64,000 nt of DNA from Clostridium sp. CF012. Its GTDB lineage: Bacteria; Bacillota; Clostridia; Clostridiales; Clostridiaceae. The stretch's first letter is position 1. Every line of letters starts with the position of its first letter. Positions 48,786-58,214 of this stretch are shown here, piece after piece. The notes under the pieces are model-generated. The model did no database searches. It was not told the DNA's origin and was given only the letters and a program-made list of their open reading frames with translations. The DNA lies in NCBI RefSeq assembly GCF_018861755.1, contig NZ_JAHLEF010000015.1:35305-99304 (forward strand), read 5' to 3'. The position numbers and the translations under genes were made by a program.

Positions 48786-49739
48786 CTAAAATTTAAATAC
48801 GTCTTTTTTAATCTTTTTTAATACTGGTGGTAAACTTTCTGCAATAGTTTTATTTTCCATATAAGCTAGTTCTTCTGGGCAATTCTTAAATGTTGTCTTA
48901 TATGCATATAGAAATTGATAATCTAAACCATATTTGTTATTGAAGAAACTATTCATTTTTTTATCTCCGTATTTTGAATCACCAATAATAGCATTGCCTA
49001 TATGACTCAAATGTGCACGAAGCTGATGACTTCTTCCTGTTAGGAGATTAATATCTATTAGTGAAAATGTACCACAGCTTTGCAAGGTTTTAACTTCCAT
49101 TGCTATTTTCTTTGTATTTGGCATTTGAGTGTCGAATACCTGTGATATGTTTGCGTCCTCATCTTTACGTATATATCCCTCATAAACTCCATCTTTAATT
49201 CTATTGCTTACTAGTGCCATATAAAATTTCTCAACGTTTCTTTCTCTTATCATTTCATTCAAAAGTTTGAGAGATTTGAAATTCTTACCGAATATAACTA
49301 TACCGGAAGTATTTCTGTCTAGTCTATTACATGGTGCTGGAGTAAATGTTATTTCATTTTCTGGTTTATAATCTCCCTTATCGAATAAATAAGAAAGCAC
49401 GTAATCTATTAAGGTAGCTTCTCCACCCACTTTATCAGAGTGAACTAAAACACCTGGCCATTTTTCCACCATTAATATATTGGCATCCTCAAAAGTTATT
49501 TTTAAGTTATTCTCAATTCTTTGAAACTCTTCTTTTTTAACATCACTAGTAATATATTTTGTTTCAACAATATCACCTTCTACTAATGAATGTTTTTCCT
49601 TAATTTTGTTACCATTAACTCTAATATCACCTTTTCTAAAAGCTTTATATATTCTGCTTAGTGGCACATCCCCAAGTACTTTTCTCATGAATTTATCTGT
49701 TCTTTGTCCTGCTTCATTTGCTCCAATTTCTATCCTCAT
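48786..49739 (-). CDS. RluA-family pseudouridine synthase
   Basis: This 317-aa RNA-modifying enzyme has an S4 RNA-binding domain at residues 15-75 (LSRIYKAFRKGDIRVNGNKI). The catalytic domain has the motif NRLDRNTSGIVIFGKN with the active Asp, and later LTGRSHQLRAHL. It turns specific uridines into pseudouridine; the target (23S rRNA or tRNA) cannot be told. The motif begins NRLDR rather than the common HRLDR. Confidence 0.93.
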   Translation of the reverse strand: MRIEIGANEAGQRTDKFMRKVLGDVPLSRIYKAFRKGDIRVNGNKIKEKHSLVEGDIVETKYITSDVKKEEFQRIENNLKITFEDANILMVEKWPGVLVHSDKVGGEATLIDYVLSYLFDKGDYKPENEITFTPAPCNRLDRNTSGIVIFGKNFKSLKLLNEMIRERNVEKFYMALVSNRIKDGVYEGYIRKDEDANISQVFDTQMPNTKKIAMEVKTLQSCGTFSLIDINLLTGRSHQLRAHLSHIGNAIIGDSKYGDKKMNSFFNNKYGLDYQFLYAYKTTFKNCPEELAYMENKTIAESLPPVLKKIKKDVFKF

Positions 49740-49887
49740 CCATATCCTCCTAATTCTTCTATCTCTTCTTTTTTTATCTCTCGTTCTTTTATCTAATGAC
49801 GATCTTCAGATAATCTAATTTATTTTATAATAAATCAACTTACATTTTAAAAAAACACATCAAGTATCAATTATATACTAATATGGG

Positions 49888-51060
49888 TTAGGAATTCAAT
49901 AAAAATTCGAAAGCTAATTTACATTGCATAGCTACACCTATTGATAAACAACTCTCATCTATGTCAAATAAACTTCCATGGGCCGGATTTACTATACCTT
50001 TTTCCACATTACCACTTCCTAAAAAATAAAATAGTGCTGGTCTTTCATTGGAAAAATAAGCAAAACTTTCCACTCCCATAGTAGGTTGGTCTAATATATG
50101 TACATTGTCCTCACCAATTACTTCACTTGATTTTTTTTCAAACATATCTGCAAGTTCATCATTATTATAAAGGCAAGGGTAGCTTTCCTCTATATCAATC
50201 TCACACTTCCCTCTCATAGAGTGCGTGATGCCCTCTACTACCTGTACTAACCTATTTTTTATATATTCTCTATGTTCACCTTTTGTAGTTCTAATAATTC
50301 CTGATATTGTCACGTCTTCTGGTATAATATTTTGAGCTGTGCCCCCATGAATGGAACCTATAGTGATTACTGCTGCATCTGTGGGTGGAATTTCGCGACT
50401 TACAATACTTTGAAGTGAAATTATAACATTACTAGCTATAACAATAGGATCAATAGTCATATGTGGACTTGCACCATGCCCTCCTTTACCTATTATTTTT
50501 ATAGTAAAGGGATTTGATGCTGCATAGGCGTTGCCTCTTTTTAAACCAACAGTTCCCGCTTCTAACCACTCCTCAACATGAAGTCCAATAATTGCATCTA
50601 CGTTGGGATTTTGAAGTACTCCTTCTTTAATCATTAATGGTGCACCACCAGTAGTTTCTTCTGCTGGTTCAAAAAACAATTTAACATTGCCGCGAATTTC
50701 ATCTTTCATACTATTTAATATTTTAGCTGTCCCTAAAAGTATAGTAGTATGAGCATCATGTCCACAAGCATGCATTTTACCAAGAATTTTAGATGAGTAA
50801 CTGCATATTTTCTTATCCTCTAGGGGAAGTGCATCCATATCCGCCCTTAGCGCAATGGTTTTTTCACCCTTGCCGCGAATAATAGCACAAATCCCTGTTC
50901 CAGCTACCTCATAAAATTCAATGCCTTCCACTAATAAAAAGTCTTTTACCTTTTGAGAAGTTCTAAATAAATCAAAGCCAAGTTCTGGATTTTCATGAAG
51001 ATCGCGCCTTATTTCTATTAACTCACTTTCAATATTCTTTGCCCTATCTAAAAAATTCAA
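49888..51060 (-). CDS. M20-family amidohydrolase
   Basis: This 390-aa zinc amidohydrolase belongs to the M20D group (N-acyl amino acid, IAA-amino acid or N-acetyldiaminopimelate hydrolases). The metal and catalytic residues lie in ALRADMDALPLEDK, MHACGHDAHTTILLG, FFEPAEETTGGAPLMI, GLHVEEWLEAG and GKGGHGASPH. No neighbour tells the substrate. ATG 51060 lacks an outstanding ribosome binding site, but AAAGAGGTG lies within 12 bases. Confidence 0.9.
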   Translation of the reverse strand: MNFLDRAKNIESELIEIRRDLHENPELGFDLFRTSQKVKDFLLVEGIEFYEVAGTGICAIIRGKGEKTIALRADMDALPLEDKKICSYSSKILGKMHACGHDAHTTILLGTAKILNSMKDEIRGNVKLFFEPAEETTGGAPLMIKEGVLQNPNVDAIIGLHVEEWLEAGTVGLKRGNAYAASNPFTIKIIGKGGHGASPHMTIDPIVIASNVIISLQSIVSREIPPTDAAVITIGSIHGGTAQNIIPEDVTISGIIRTTKGEHREYIKNRLVQVVEGITHSMRGKCEIDIEESYPCLYNNDELADMFEKKSSEVIGEDNVHILDQPTMGVESFAYFSNERPALFYFLGSGNVEKGIVNPAHGSLFDIDESCLSIGVAMQCKLAFEFLLNS

Positions 51061-51110
51061 TATTTACACCTCTTTAATTGTTAATCATCCACAAGAATAA
51101 CTAATTTATT

Positions 51111-53234
51111 TTATTTTGTTTCAGATGCGATAATGCTATTTTCCCAATATATTTGAATTATATCTCCATTATTTAGCGTCTCGTAATAACTAGCTTTACT
51201 TCCATTGAGCATTAGTATTAAGTTTCCCTTTGAAATAGACAAATCAAATTCTACATAATCAAAGATATCTAGAAATATGTATTTTTCTTTATTTTTAAGG
51301 GTAATATTTTTTTTATTAACTTCAACTACAACTTTTGACACTCCGCTTTCTAATTTAGTATGTACATCTTTTGTGCTAGCCTGGTTATCATTAACTATTG
51401 ACTGCTTCTTTTCTATTTCCTTACTCATTTCAAAGGGTATATCCGCTTGTTTATCCTTGCACTCTTCCACCTGCAGCGCAGTTTTTTCATCCTTCACAAT
51501 TACACTATATATTCTGTCCCCTTCTTTTATAATATAATCCACTTGCAACTCTTTATTATTCATTATAAAAATTGAACCACCTGCAATATCTGGGAAATAC
51601 TTTGCATATTCCTGCATGGTAGTAGGGAATATTATGCTAACGTCGTCATCTTCTTTTATTACAGCGTTTATTAAAGCTCTTTCGCCATTAATAAATGCTG
51701 CAGGCTCAATGTTTTGTATTACATCTTCAAAATAAAAGCCAACTGCTTGAATATTCTTCACAAAATCCATAATTTTAGGCTCAGCATTTTTTCCATCAAT
51801 GCAGAAATCCATATCAATAACATCGCCTTCTTTTACCTCAGAATCAATATTGCTAGATAGCTTGTTTATCTTTATTTCAGCTCCCTTAGCTAGCGTTCCA
51901 AAGGCAACTCGTTTTATCCCATTAACTATAAATCTTATATTACGTCCGTTCTTGCCAATCAATATTTTGGGGTTTATGCCTGCTTGTACCATTACATCCA
52001 TAACCGTATGTTTATGTGCATTAAATAGACTTATAATCTTATCATTTATGGTGACGTCAACAAAGTCATGTCCTAGTTTCTTTATTGATATAAGTGCAAT
52101 ACCTAAAACTGTAACTCCTATGCTTCCAAGGTTACCATCACATATACAATCAACTACTGCCTCTCTCCCCTTAATTGCAACCCGTTGCATTGGTAGATTT
52201 AAAATTTTAGCAATATTTTCTTTAATAAACGGTGTATGTGCTCCCCCACCTACTAGAAATACCGCGTTAGGGGCTTTCCCTCCATTTAATTCAATTATCT
52301 TATTTCCAATTTCTTCTGAAATCTTCGTAACTGTAGGATTAATTATTTTTAATACTTCCTCTGGCTCTATTTCATTTTCAAAGCCTAAAACATCTATAAA
52401 TTGAATTTTGTCTTTTCCATTGCACTGCTTTTTAATCTTTTCAGCAGTGTTAAAATCTACTAAATAAGCTTGTGCTATTACTTCGGTTATCTCATCTCCT
52501 GCAATAGGTACCATCCCATAAGCACTTATGCTATCCTTACTACTAATAGCAATATCCGAGGTACCTGCTCCGATATCCACTAAGGCTAAATTTAATAATC
52601 TTAGATTCTGTGGCACTGCAGCTTCCATAGCAGCTATTGGTTCTAAGGTTAAACTTACAACTTCAAGTCCAGCCTTATCCATAACAGCATAAAGGCTATC
52701 AATCACTGAGCGTGGAAGGAAGGTTGCAATTATTTCTACTGCAATCTTCTCTCCTTTGTGTGCGTTTAGATTTGAGATTACGTATCCATTTAAATAGTAA
52801 TTTTTCACACTATAGCCTACGCAATAAAGCTTACCTTGTGTGGACTTATTTACTTCATCCTCAGCCATTTTAACTGCAGTAAGCTCTAAACTTCTAATAA
52901 CTTCCCTATCAATTTCATTATCGCCATCTATTTCTATTTCAGACTTTATTTCAGTTGTTCTTAAAAACCTTCCAGCAGCAGCAATAGCTACCTTCGTTAA
53001 TGAACTATTTAAGTTGCCCTCTAATTCTTTTTTTACTTTTTTTACTCCACTAGCTACTAATTGAATATCATGAATTTGACCATCAATCATAGCTCTTTCT
53101 TCATGTTCTATATAACTTTCAGCAATAACTTGAAATTTCTTTTCAGCTATTACCCCCACTGTTCCTATGATGGATCTTGTACCTATATCTAAAGCAAATA
53201 TAATATCCTCTGCGTTAACATTTGTGATTTCCAT
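51111..53234 (-). CDS. FtsA-like actin-fold ATPase with extended C-terminus
   Basis: This is a 707-aa protein. Residues 1-385 are FtsA-like: IIFALDIGTRSIIGTVGV (phosphate 1), LALVDIGAGTSDIAI (phosphate 2), VFLVGGGAHTPFI (adenosine) and a domain-1C-like insert. Residues 385-707 are an extra region with repeated beta-rich units (ITINDKI-like TINDKIISLFN; GRNIRFIVNGIKRVAFG; GERALINAVIKEDDDVSIIF; IFLDIFDYVEFDLSISKGN) that look like small beta-grasp domains. It has no obvious C-terminal membrane-targeting helix of the normal FtsA kind. A role in division or sporulation morphogenesis is likely, but it is not the standard FtsA. It stands alone. Confidence 0.82.
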   Translation of the reverse strand: MEITNVNAEDIIFALDIGTRSIIGTVGVIAEKKFQVIAESYIEHEERAMIDGQIHDIQLVASGVKKVKKELEGNLNSSLTKVAIAAAGRFLRTTEIKSEIEIDGDNEIDREVIRSLELTAVKMAEDEVNKSTQGKLYCVGYSVKNYYLNGYVISNLNAHKGEKIAVEIIATFLPRSVIDSLYAVMDKAGLEVVSLTLEPIAAMEAAVPQNLRLLNLALVDIGAGTSDIAISSKDSISAYGMVPIAGDEITEVIAQAYLVDFNTAEKIKKQCNGKDKIQFIDVLGFENEIEPEEVLKIINPTVTKISEEIGNKIIELNGGKAPNAVFLVGGGAHTPFIKENIAKILNLPMQRVAIKGREAVVDCICDGNLGSIGVTVLGIALISIKKLGHDFVDVTINDKIISLFNAHKHTVMDVMVQAGINPKILIGKNGRNIRFIVNGIKRVAFGTLAKGAEIKINKLSSNIDSEVKEGDVIDMDFCIDGKNAEPKIMDFVKNIQAVGFYFEDVIQNIEPAAFINGERALINAVIKEDDDVSIIFPTTMQEYAKYFPDIAGGSIFIMNNKELQVDYIIKEGDRIYSVIVKDEKTALQVEECKDKQADIPFEMSKEIEKKQSIVNDNQASTKDVHTKLESGVSKVVVEVNKKNITLKNKEKYIFLDIFDYVEFDLSISKGNLILMLNGSKASYYETLNNGDIIQIYWENSIIASETK

Positions 53235-53269
53235 TTCTATACCTCTTTTTCACAAAATTATTTTAATTT

Positions 53270-53302
53270 AATAAGCTCATATTCATAGAATATGAGCTTA
53301 TT
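53270..53302. terminator. Perfect 15-bp hairpin without a strong U-tract
   Basis: AATAAGCTCATATTC (53270-53284) and GAATATGAGCTTATT (53288-53302) pair perfectly around ATA. The sequence after it on the minus strand is AAATTAAAATAATTTT, only weakly T-rich. It probably ends the 99-aa gene upstream, but it could act on the FtsA-like gene leader. Confidence 0.5.
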
Positions 53303-53339
53303 AAAATTATATAACATTATATAGCAACTTTCAACAAAA

Positions 53340-53639
53340 CTACTGTATTAACTTAATTACTCCAGAGTTTTCTGTTATATAAGGTAATTGTTTTATAATA
53401 GTGTAAATATATTTTGGTTTTGATTTATCCTCTTTTAAAACCTGCTCCAAGGATACTTCATTATAATATAATAGCTTGCACCAAAAATCTACAAAGTCAT
53501 CTCTTGTAATAAAAATTATATTATCTCGCTCTTTAACTGTAAATCCACAATTAAATCTTTCCACAATTTCTACATCTGAGTATTCTTTATTTGACAAAAT
53601 TAGGCCTACATCCTCCCACATTTTCTTAAATGCAACCAT
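53340..53639 (-). CDS. Small conserved-looking hypothetical protein
   Basis: I do not recognise this 99-aa soluble protein. It opens VAFKKMWEDVGLILS, has a beta-rich middle (GFTVKERDNIIFITRDDFVDFW) and a helical end. ATG 53639 follows AAGGAGG at ideal spacing; the longer open frame (to 53690) starts upstream of that site and is rejected. It lies 105 nt before the FtsA-like gene in the same direction, with a hairpin between. Confidence 0.65.
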   Translation of the reverse strand: MVAFKKMWEDVGLILSNKEYSDVEIVERFNCGFTVKERDNIIFITRDDFVDFWCKLLYYNEVSLEQVLKEDKSKPKYIYTIIKQLPYITENSGVIKLIQ

Positions 53640-53871
53640 TATATTCCTCCTTAATAAACAAATAATCTTTATAGTATAACACAATTGCACACTATGTTAA
53701 ATATTTCTTCCTATTACATTATATGTGTTATGCTTTTACTTTGCAACTACATAATATAATACAAAATATCACATATTCTATATTATTGTTCATTTGTATA
53801 TTCCTTTGTTTTTAGTGTCATTCTCGATTAATCTACATATTATATAGTGTCGAAGGACAAGGAGTGATATA

Positions 53872-54222
53872 ATGTCAAAAGATCATTGTAAAAAAGAACC
53901 ACAATTTCACGACCATGAGTTTGAAGGAAGCGTCAGATTAGCTGAATTAGGTTCAGATGATGCTCATAATCATAGATTTGCTGGAGTATCCAGTCCTGCA
54001 ATACCTGTTGAAGGTGGACATGTTCATAAAGTTAAAACAAGAACAGACTTTTTTGATCACTTTCATATAATTGAAGCAGTTACTGGTCTACCGATCCCTG
54101 TTGGCAATGATGGAAAGCATGTCCATTTTGTAGAGGCTGAAACTAATGTCGTTGATGATCATTTCCATGAGTTAATATTTGCTACACTTATAAATGCTCC
54201 AATATTTGAAGAAGAATGCTAG
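53872..54222 (+). CDS. YmaF-family histidine-rich protein
   Basis: This 116-aa protein is very rich in His and acidic residues. Repeated H-x-H pairs recur: FHDHEF, AHNHRF, GHVHKV, DHFHI, KHVHFV, DHFHEL. This is the pattern of the YmaF family (PF12788 as I recall), of unknown function; metal binding is likely. There is no signal peptide. ATG 53872 follows AAGGAGTGATAT. It is monocistronic, with a terminator at 54241. Confidence 0.88.
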   Translation: MSKDHCKKEPQFHDHEFEGSVRLAELGSDDAHNHRFAGVSSPAIPVEGGHVHKVKTRTDFFDHFHIIEAVTGLPIPVGNDGKHVHFVEAETNVVDDHFHELIFATLINAPIFEEEC

Positions 54223-54240
54223 TATAAATGTAGTTGGGTT

Positions 54241-54272
54241 AAGGCATTACCGTTAAGGTAGTGCCTTCTTTA
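54241..54272 (+). terminator. Terminator of the YmaF-family gene
   Basis: AAGGCATTACC (54241-54251) and GGTAGTGCCTT (54257-54267) form an 11-bp stem with one G-U pair, followed by CTTTA. Confidence 0.7.
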
Positions 54273-54300
54273 GCAACATCAGCTTTCCTTGTAATTCGCC

Positions 54301-54444
54301 CTATTTATGTTTTCCTTTTTTCTTCATTTTAAGATTTCCTTTTCTACCAATAGATTCAGTAGGCTTATCCTTTGACGTTGCTTTGACACCTTTAGCCTTT
54401 TCTATAGCAGTATTAATAGAGTTTTTCCCTTTTGGAAGTGCCAC
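54301..54444 (-). CDS. 47-aa very basic small protein
   Basis: This short gene starts at GTG 54444, eight bases after AAGGAGG, and ends in TAG at 54301. The product begins VALPKGKNSINTAIEKAKG and ends KMKKKGKHK; more than a third of it is Lys or Arg. It has no cysteine or hydrophobic core, so it is probably a nucleic-acid- or ribosome-binding peptide. It is too small for motif calls. The strong ribosome binding site and biased composition argue that it is real. The next gene upstream is the helicase, divergent from nothing else. Confidence 0.65.
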   Translation of the reverse strand: MALPKGKNSINTAIEKAKGVKATSKDKPTESIGRKGNLKMKKKGKHK

Positions 54445-54506
54445 AATTAATCCCTCCTTATATTAGAAAATCGCAAGTACACTATTGATTATTAACAATT
54501 CATATT

Positions 54507-56552
54507 TTAAACTTTTGATATTAGTGAGTTATTATATAATACCGCTGCATCAAATTTCCTTGTAACTCCGCCCTCAAACCTTAAATCTAAGTCTTTGCTT
54601 GTAATTGAAATTACCTTTCCCATTCCAAAACTTTTATGCAATACCGTATCTCCTTCTTGAAAAGGCAAATCTGTAGATACCCCTACGATATTACATTCCA
54701 CAACAAATCGTGAGGTTTCTTTGACTTTTCCTTTTACGTTTTTGGAAATGCATAACCAAACATTATCTATAGCTCTTGTTACTCCTACGTAAAACAGTCT
54801 TCTTTCTTCTTCTATATTCTTATCCATGCTATTTACATGTGGGATATTCTCTTCATTACAATTAATCAGGTATACATTTTTAAACTCCATACCTTTCACA
54901 CCATGAATTGTACTAAGTATTACTGCATCCTCATCTGTGCGTTTCTTTCCCTTACTAATTTCTTCTTTAACCTGGTCTACATGTGCTAGAAAAGCTATTA
55001 TAGAGTTATACCCCTCTATCGATTGTCTAAACTCCTCAATAACATCCTCCATTTCACCTAAATCAATCTTAAACTTAGTACAATACTCTCTAATATAGTC
55101 GTGATAGCCTATACTTAAAACTATATTGTCTATAGCACTTCTCAGAGAAATTTTATTTAAAATGTGAATACTCTTTTTTAGCTTATCTAACATCTTCATT
55201 TGAAAAACAGGTACGCCGGAAATTTCCTTTACAGTTTCAAAACAATCTTCTTTTACAATATTTCTTCTTAAATTATCTAAATTTAATTTACTCACATATC
55301 TAAAAGGCTTATTAATTATTCTAAGAAAGCTCTCTTTATCCGATTCATCAATACTTAATTTTAAATATGCAATTATATCCTTACAAATGAAATGTTGAAA
55401 GAAGTCATATTCCTTATCCAAAAGCATAAAAGGTATTCTTTTTTTAATAAAAACATCTACTAGACTTCTACACTCTACGTTTGTTCTGTACAATATGGCA
55501 TTGTCTCTATAATTTTTATCCTGCAAATCATGACGACTTTGAATAATGTTACTAATTTCCTCTGCCTGAGAGTTCTCATTTACATTATTAAGTACTGCAA
55601 TACCACCATCTTGCTCTTTAAACGCTATTATATTTTTTTCATTTCTCATGCTATTATTTTTTATAATATTCATGGATATTTCTACTATATTCTTCGGACA
55701 TCTATAGTTGGTGGAAAGAGGTACTTTTCCTCCCCCTTCAAAATGCTCTGAAAACTTCACCATGCACTCAGGATTAGAGCCTCTGAACCCGTAAATACAT
55801 TGATCCTCATCTCCTACTGCAAAAATAGAACTGTCTTCATTTAACAGTTTTAGTATATCAACTTGCATAGAATCACAATCTTGAAATTCATCAACTAGAA
55901 TATGCTTAAATAAAGCTCTATAACCCTGAAGTATCTTATAATTTTTTACAAACAAATCTCTACAGCCTATTTGCAGATCATCAAAATCAAATAAATTTCT
56001 TTCTTTCCTATATTGTTCATAAATATTATAAGCTGCTGTAAATATTCCCTTATCAATACTTGAATCAAAATTTTCTAATGCTTTTCCACTTGTTTTAAAT
56101 ACAGAAATATTATTTATGACTTCCTTTACTTTTTCATCGCTTACCTCATCCAAATAAGACATCAATACATTTTTTATTAACTTATACACCTCTAGCGTAT
56201 CAATTATGTTTATCTGACCATAATAATTTTTAAGAATCTTATAAAATAAGCCATGAAAGGTTCCAAAAAACGGAACCCTCTCTCTTCCATTCATAGCAAT
56301 ATACCTGTTTTTCATATTAATAGCCGCAGCCCTTGTAAAAGTAATGACGATAATATTACTCGGTTTAATGTTTTGCTCATTTATTAAATGAACAATTCTA
56401 TTAACTATAACTACTGTTTTTCCACTACCTGGCCCTGCAGTAACTAGTAAATTCCTATTATCTGAAAAAACCGCCGCTCTTTGCTGTACACTTAAATTTG
56501 AATTTATTTTATTGTTAACCATTTTATTATTCATACTGCGCTTATTCTCCAT
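54507..56552 (-). CDS. UvrD/PcrA-type ATP-dependent DNA helicase
   Basis: This SF1A 3'-5' helicase of about 681 aa carries the usual motifs: LSVQQRAAV (Q-motif), VTAGPGSGKTVVIVNRI (Walker A), VITFTRAAAINM, GTFHGLFYKIL, VDEFQDCD (Walker B), VGDEDQCIYGFRGS, STNYRCPKNI, STIHGVKGMEF and RRLFYVGVTRAID. A C-terminal PcrA-like small domain follows (GDTVLHKSFGMGKVISI). It is shorter than PcrA (about 740 aa), and a separate PcrA is likely elsewhere in the genome. It probably works in repair or replication restart. I prefer the second Met (56552), six bases after AGGTGG. Confidence 0.92.
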   Translation of the reverse strand: MENKRSMNNKMVNNKINSNLSVQQRAAVFSDNRNLLVTAGPGSGKTVVIVNRIVHLINEQNIKPSNIIVITFTRAAAINMKNRYIAMNGRERVPFFGTFHGLFYKILKNYYGQINIIDTLEVYKLIKNVLMSYLDEVSDEKVKEVINNISVFKTSGKALENFDSSIDKGIFTAAYNIYEQYRKERNLFDFDDLQIGCRDLFVKNYKILQGYRALFKHILVDEFQDCDSMQVDILKLLNEDSSIFAVGDEDQCIYGFRGSNPECMVKFSEHFEGGGKVPLSTNYRCPKNIVEISMNIIKNNSMRNEKNIIAFKEQDGGIAVLNNVNENSQAEEISNIIQSRHDLQDKNYRDNAILYRTNVECRSLVDVFIKKRIPFMLLDKEYDFFQHFICKDIIAYLKLSIDESDKESFLRIINKPFRYVSKLNLDNLRRNIVKEDCFETVKEISGVPVFQMKMLDKLKKSIHILNKISLRSAIDNIVLSIGYHDYIREYCTKFKIDLGEMEDVIEEFRQSIEGYNSIIAFLAHVDQVKEEISKGKKRTDEDAVILSTIHGVKGMEFKNVYLINCNEENIPHVNSMDKNIEEERRLFYVGVTRAIDNVWLCISKNVKGKVKETSRFVVECNIVGVSTDLPFQEGDTVLHKSFGMGKVISITSKDLDLRFEGGVTRKFDAAVLYNNSLISKV

Positions 56553-56621
56553 TTTCATCCACCTACTTTAAATTGTCATATATTATGTTTATACCCAAAA
56601 TACTATTGTATTAATCCTATT

Positions 56622-56650
56622 TAAACATTAAAATATAAATATGTTATAAT
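56622..56650 (+). promoter_or_regulatory. Probable promoter of pncB
   Basis: TAAACA (56622-56627), a 17-nt spacer and a perfect TATAAT (56645-56650), 42 nt before the start. The -35 box is only a partial match. Confidence 0.5.
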
Positions 56651-56691
56651 TCCATTATATACTCTTATTAAATTTCAAAGGGGAAAAAATT

Positions 56692-58170
56692 ATGAAACAC
56701 TCAAAAGATTTTAACGTGAGGAATGAAAGAAACCTAACAATGCTAGTAGACTTTTATGAATTAACTATGGGGAATGGTTACCTCCATAATAATGTTCAAG
56801 ATAAAATCGCCTATTTTGATATGTTTTTTAGGCGAATACCTGATGGCGGCGGATATTGTATTATGGCCGGTGTACAACAATTAATTGAATATCTTTCAAA
56901 CTTAAAATTCTCAAATGAAGATATATCCTATTTAGAAAGCAAAAATATTTTTTCAAAAAAATTTATAGATTATCTAAAAGATTTTAAATTTTCTTGTGAT
57001 GTATGGGCAGTGCCGGAAGGATATCCTGTTTTTCCTGGTGAACCCTTAGTTATAGTTAAAGGACCTATTATGCAGGCTCAATTCGTTGAGACAATGATAC
57101 TCCTCACAATAAATCATCAAACCTTAATAGCTACTAAAGCAAGTAGAATATGTAGATCCGCAAAAGGCAGACCTGTTATGGAATTTGGTTCTAGACGTGC
57201 CCAAGGTTATGATGGTGCTATATATGGGGCTCGTGCTGCTGTTATTGGTGGTTGTGTTGGTACTGCCTGCACCATAGCTGAAGAAATGTTTGGTATTCCT
57301 GCAATGGGTACCATGGCTCATAGTTGGGTACAGCTTTTTGATAATGAATACGATTCCTTTAAAGCTTGGTCTGAAACTTACCCTGATAACTGCGTATTGC
57401 TTATAGATACTTATAACGTACTGCTCTCTGGTGTTCCAAATGCCATAAGGGTATTTAATGAAGTACTTAAACCTATGGGCAAAAGACCTAAAGCAATTCG
57501 AATTGATAGCGGCGATATTACCTATTTAACTAAAAAAGTTAGAATTATGTTAGATGAAGCTGGATATGAGGATGTAAAAATCACCATTTCCAATTCCCTT
57601 GATGAATATATAATAAGAGGAGTTTTGGAAAACGGCGCACAAATTGATAGCTTTGGCGTAGGAGAAAGACTTATTACTGCGAGATCAGAACCAGTATTTG
57701 GCGGTGTCTATAAACTAGTTGCTGTTGAGAATGATGGACAAATTATACCAAAAATTAAAATTAGTGAAAACGAAGAAAAAATCACTAATCCTGCTTTTAA
57801 AAAATTATATAGAATTTTTGACAAAACATCACACAAGGCTATTGCAGATTTTATTTCCTTACACAACGAGGAAATTGATGAAAGTAAGCCCCTTGAATTA
57901 TTTAATCCTGTTTATACTTGGAAAAAGAAGAAAATTAAGAATTACTATGTAAAAGATCTTATGGTTAAAATATTTGAGAATGGACAGTCTATTTATGAAT
58001 CTCCCTCTGTTATGGAAATAAAAGCATTTTCCGCTGTGGAAGTGTCTAAATTATGGAGTGAAGTTTTAAGATTTGAAAATCCTCATGCATATTATGTGGA
58101 TCTTTCTTCTGATTTATGGAATCTTAAGCAGGGTTTATTAAATTATTATTCTGAAACCTTTGAGGAGTAA
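56692..58170 (+). CDS. pncB: Nicotinate phosphoribosyltransferase
   Basis: This 492-aa enzyme salvages nicotinate to nicotinate mononucleotide with PRPP and ATP. Typical segments are LTMLVDFYELTMGNGYL near the start, EFGSRRAQGYDGA, GTMAHSWVQLF, LLIDTYNVL, IRIDSGDI and FGVGERLITA. It complements the de novo genes nadABC 27 kb away and feeds the same intermediate. ATG 56692 follows AAAGGGG. It is followed after 44 nt by a HesB-like gene, so the two are probably cotranscribed. Confidence 0.96.
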   Translation: MKHSKDFNVRNERNLTMLVDFYELTMGNGYLHNNVQDKIAYFDMFFRRIPDGGGYCIMAGVQQLIEYLSNLKFSNEDISYLESKNIFSKKFIDYLKDFKFSCDVWAVPEGYPVFPGEPLVIVKGPIMQAQFVETMILLTINHQTLIATKASRICRSAKGRPVMEFGSRRAQGYDGAIYGARAAVIGGCVGTACTIAEEMFGIPAMGTMAHSWVQLFDNEYDSFKAWSETYPDNCVLLIDTYNVLLSGVPNAIRVFNEVLKPMGKRPKAIRIDSGDITYLTKKVRIMLDEAGYEDVKITISNSLDEYIIRGVLENGAQIDSFGVGERLITARSEPVFGGVYKLVAVENDGQIIPKIKISENEEKITNPAFKKLYRIFDKTSHKAIADFISLHNEEIDESKPLELFNPVYTWKKKKIKNYYVKDLMVKIFENGQSIYESPSVMEIKAFSAVEVSKLWSEVLRFENPHAYYVDLSSDLWNLKQGLLNYYSETFEE

Positions 58171-58214
58171 CAGAAAAAAAATTGTTGTCTCCTAAAGGAA
58201 TATAAGGAGGAATT

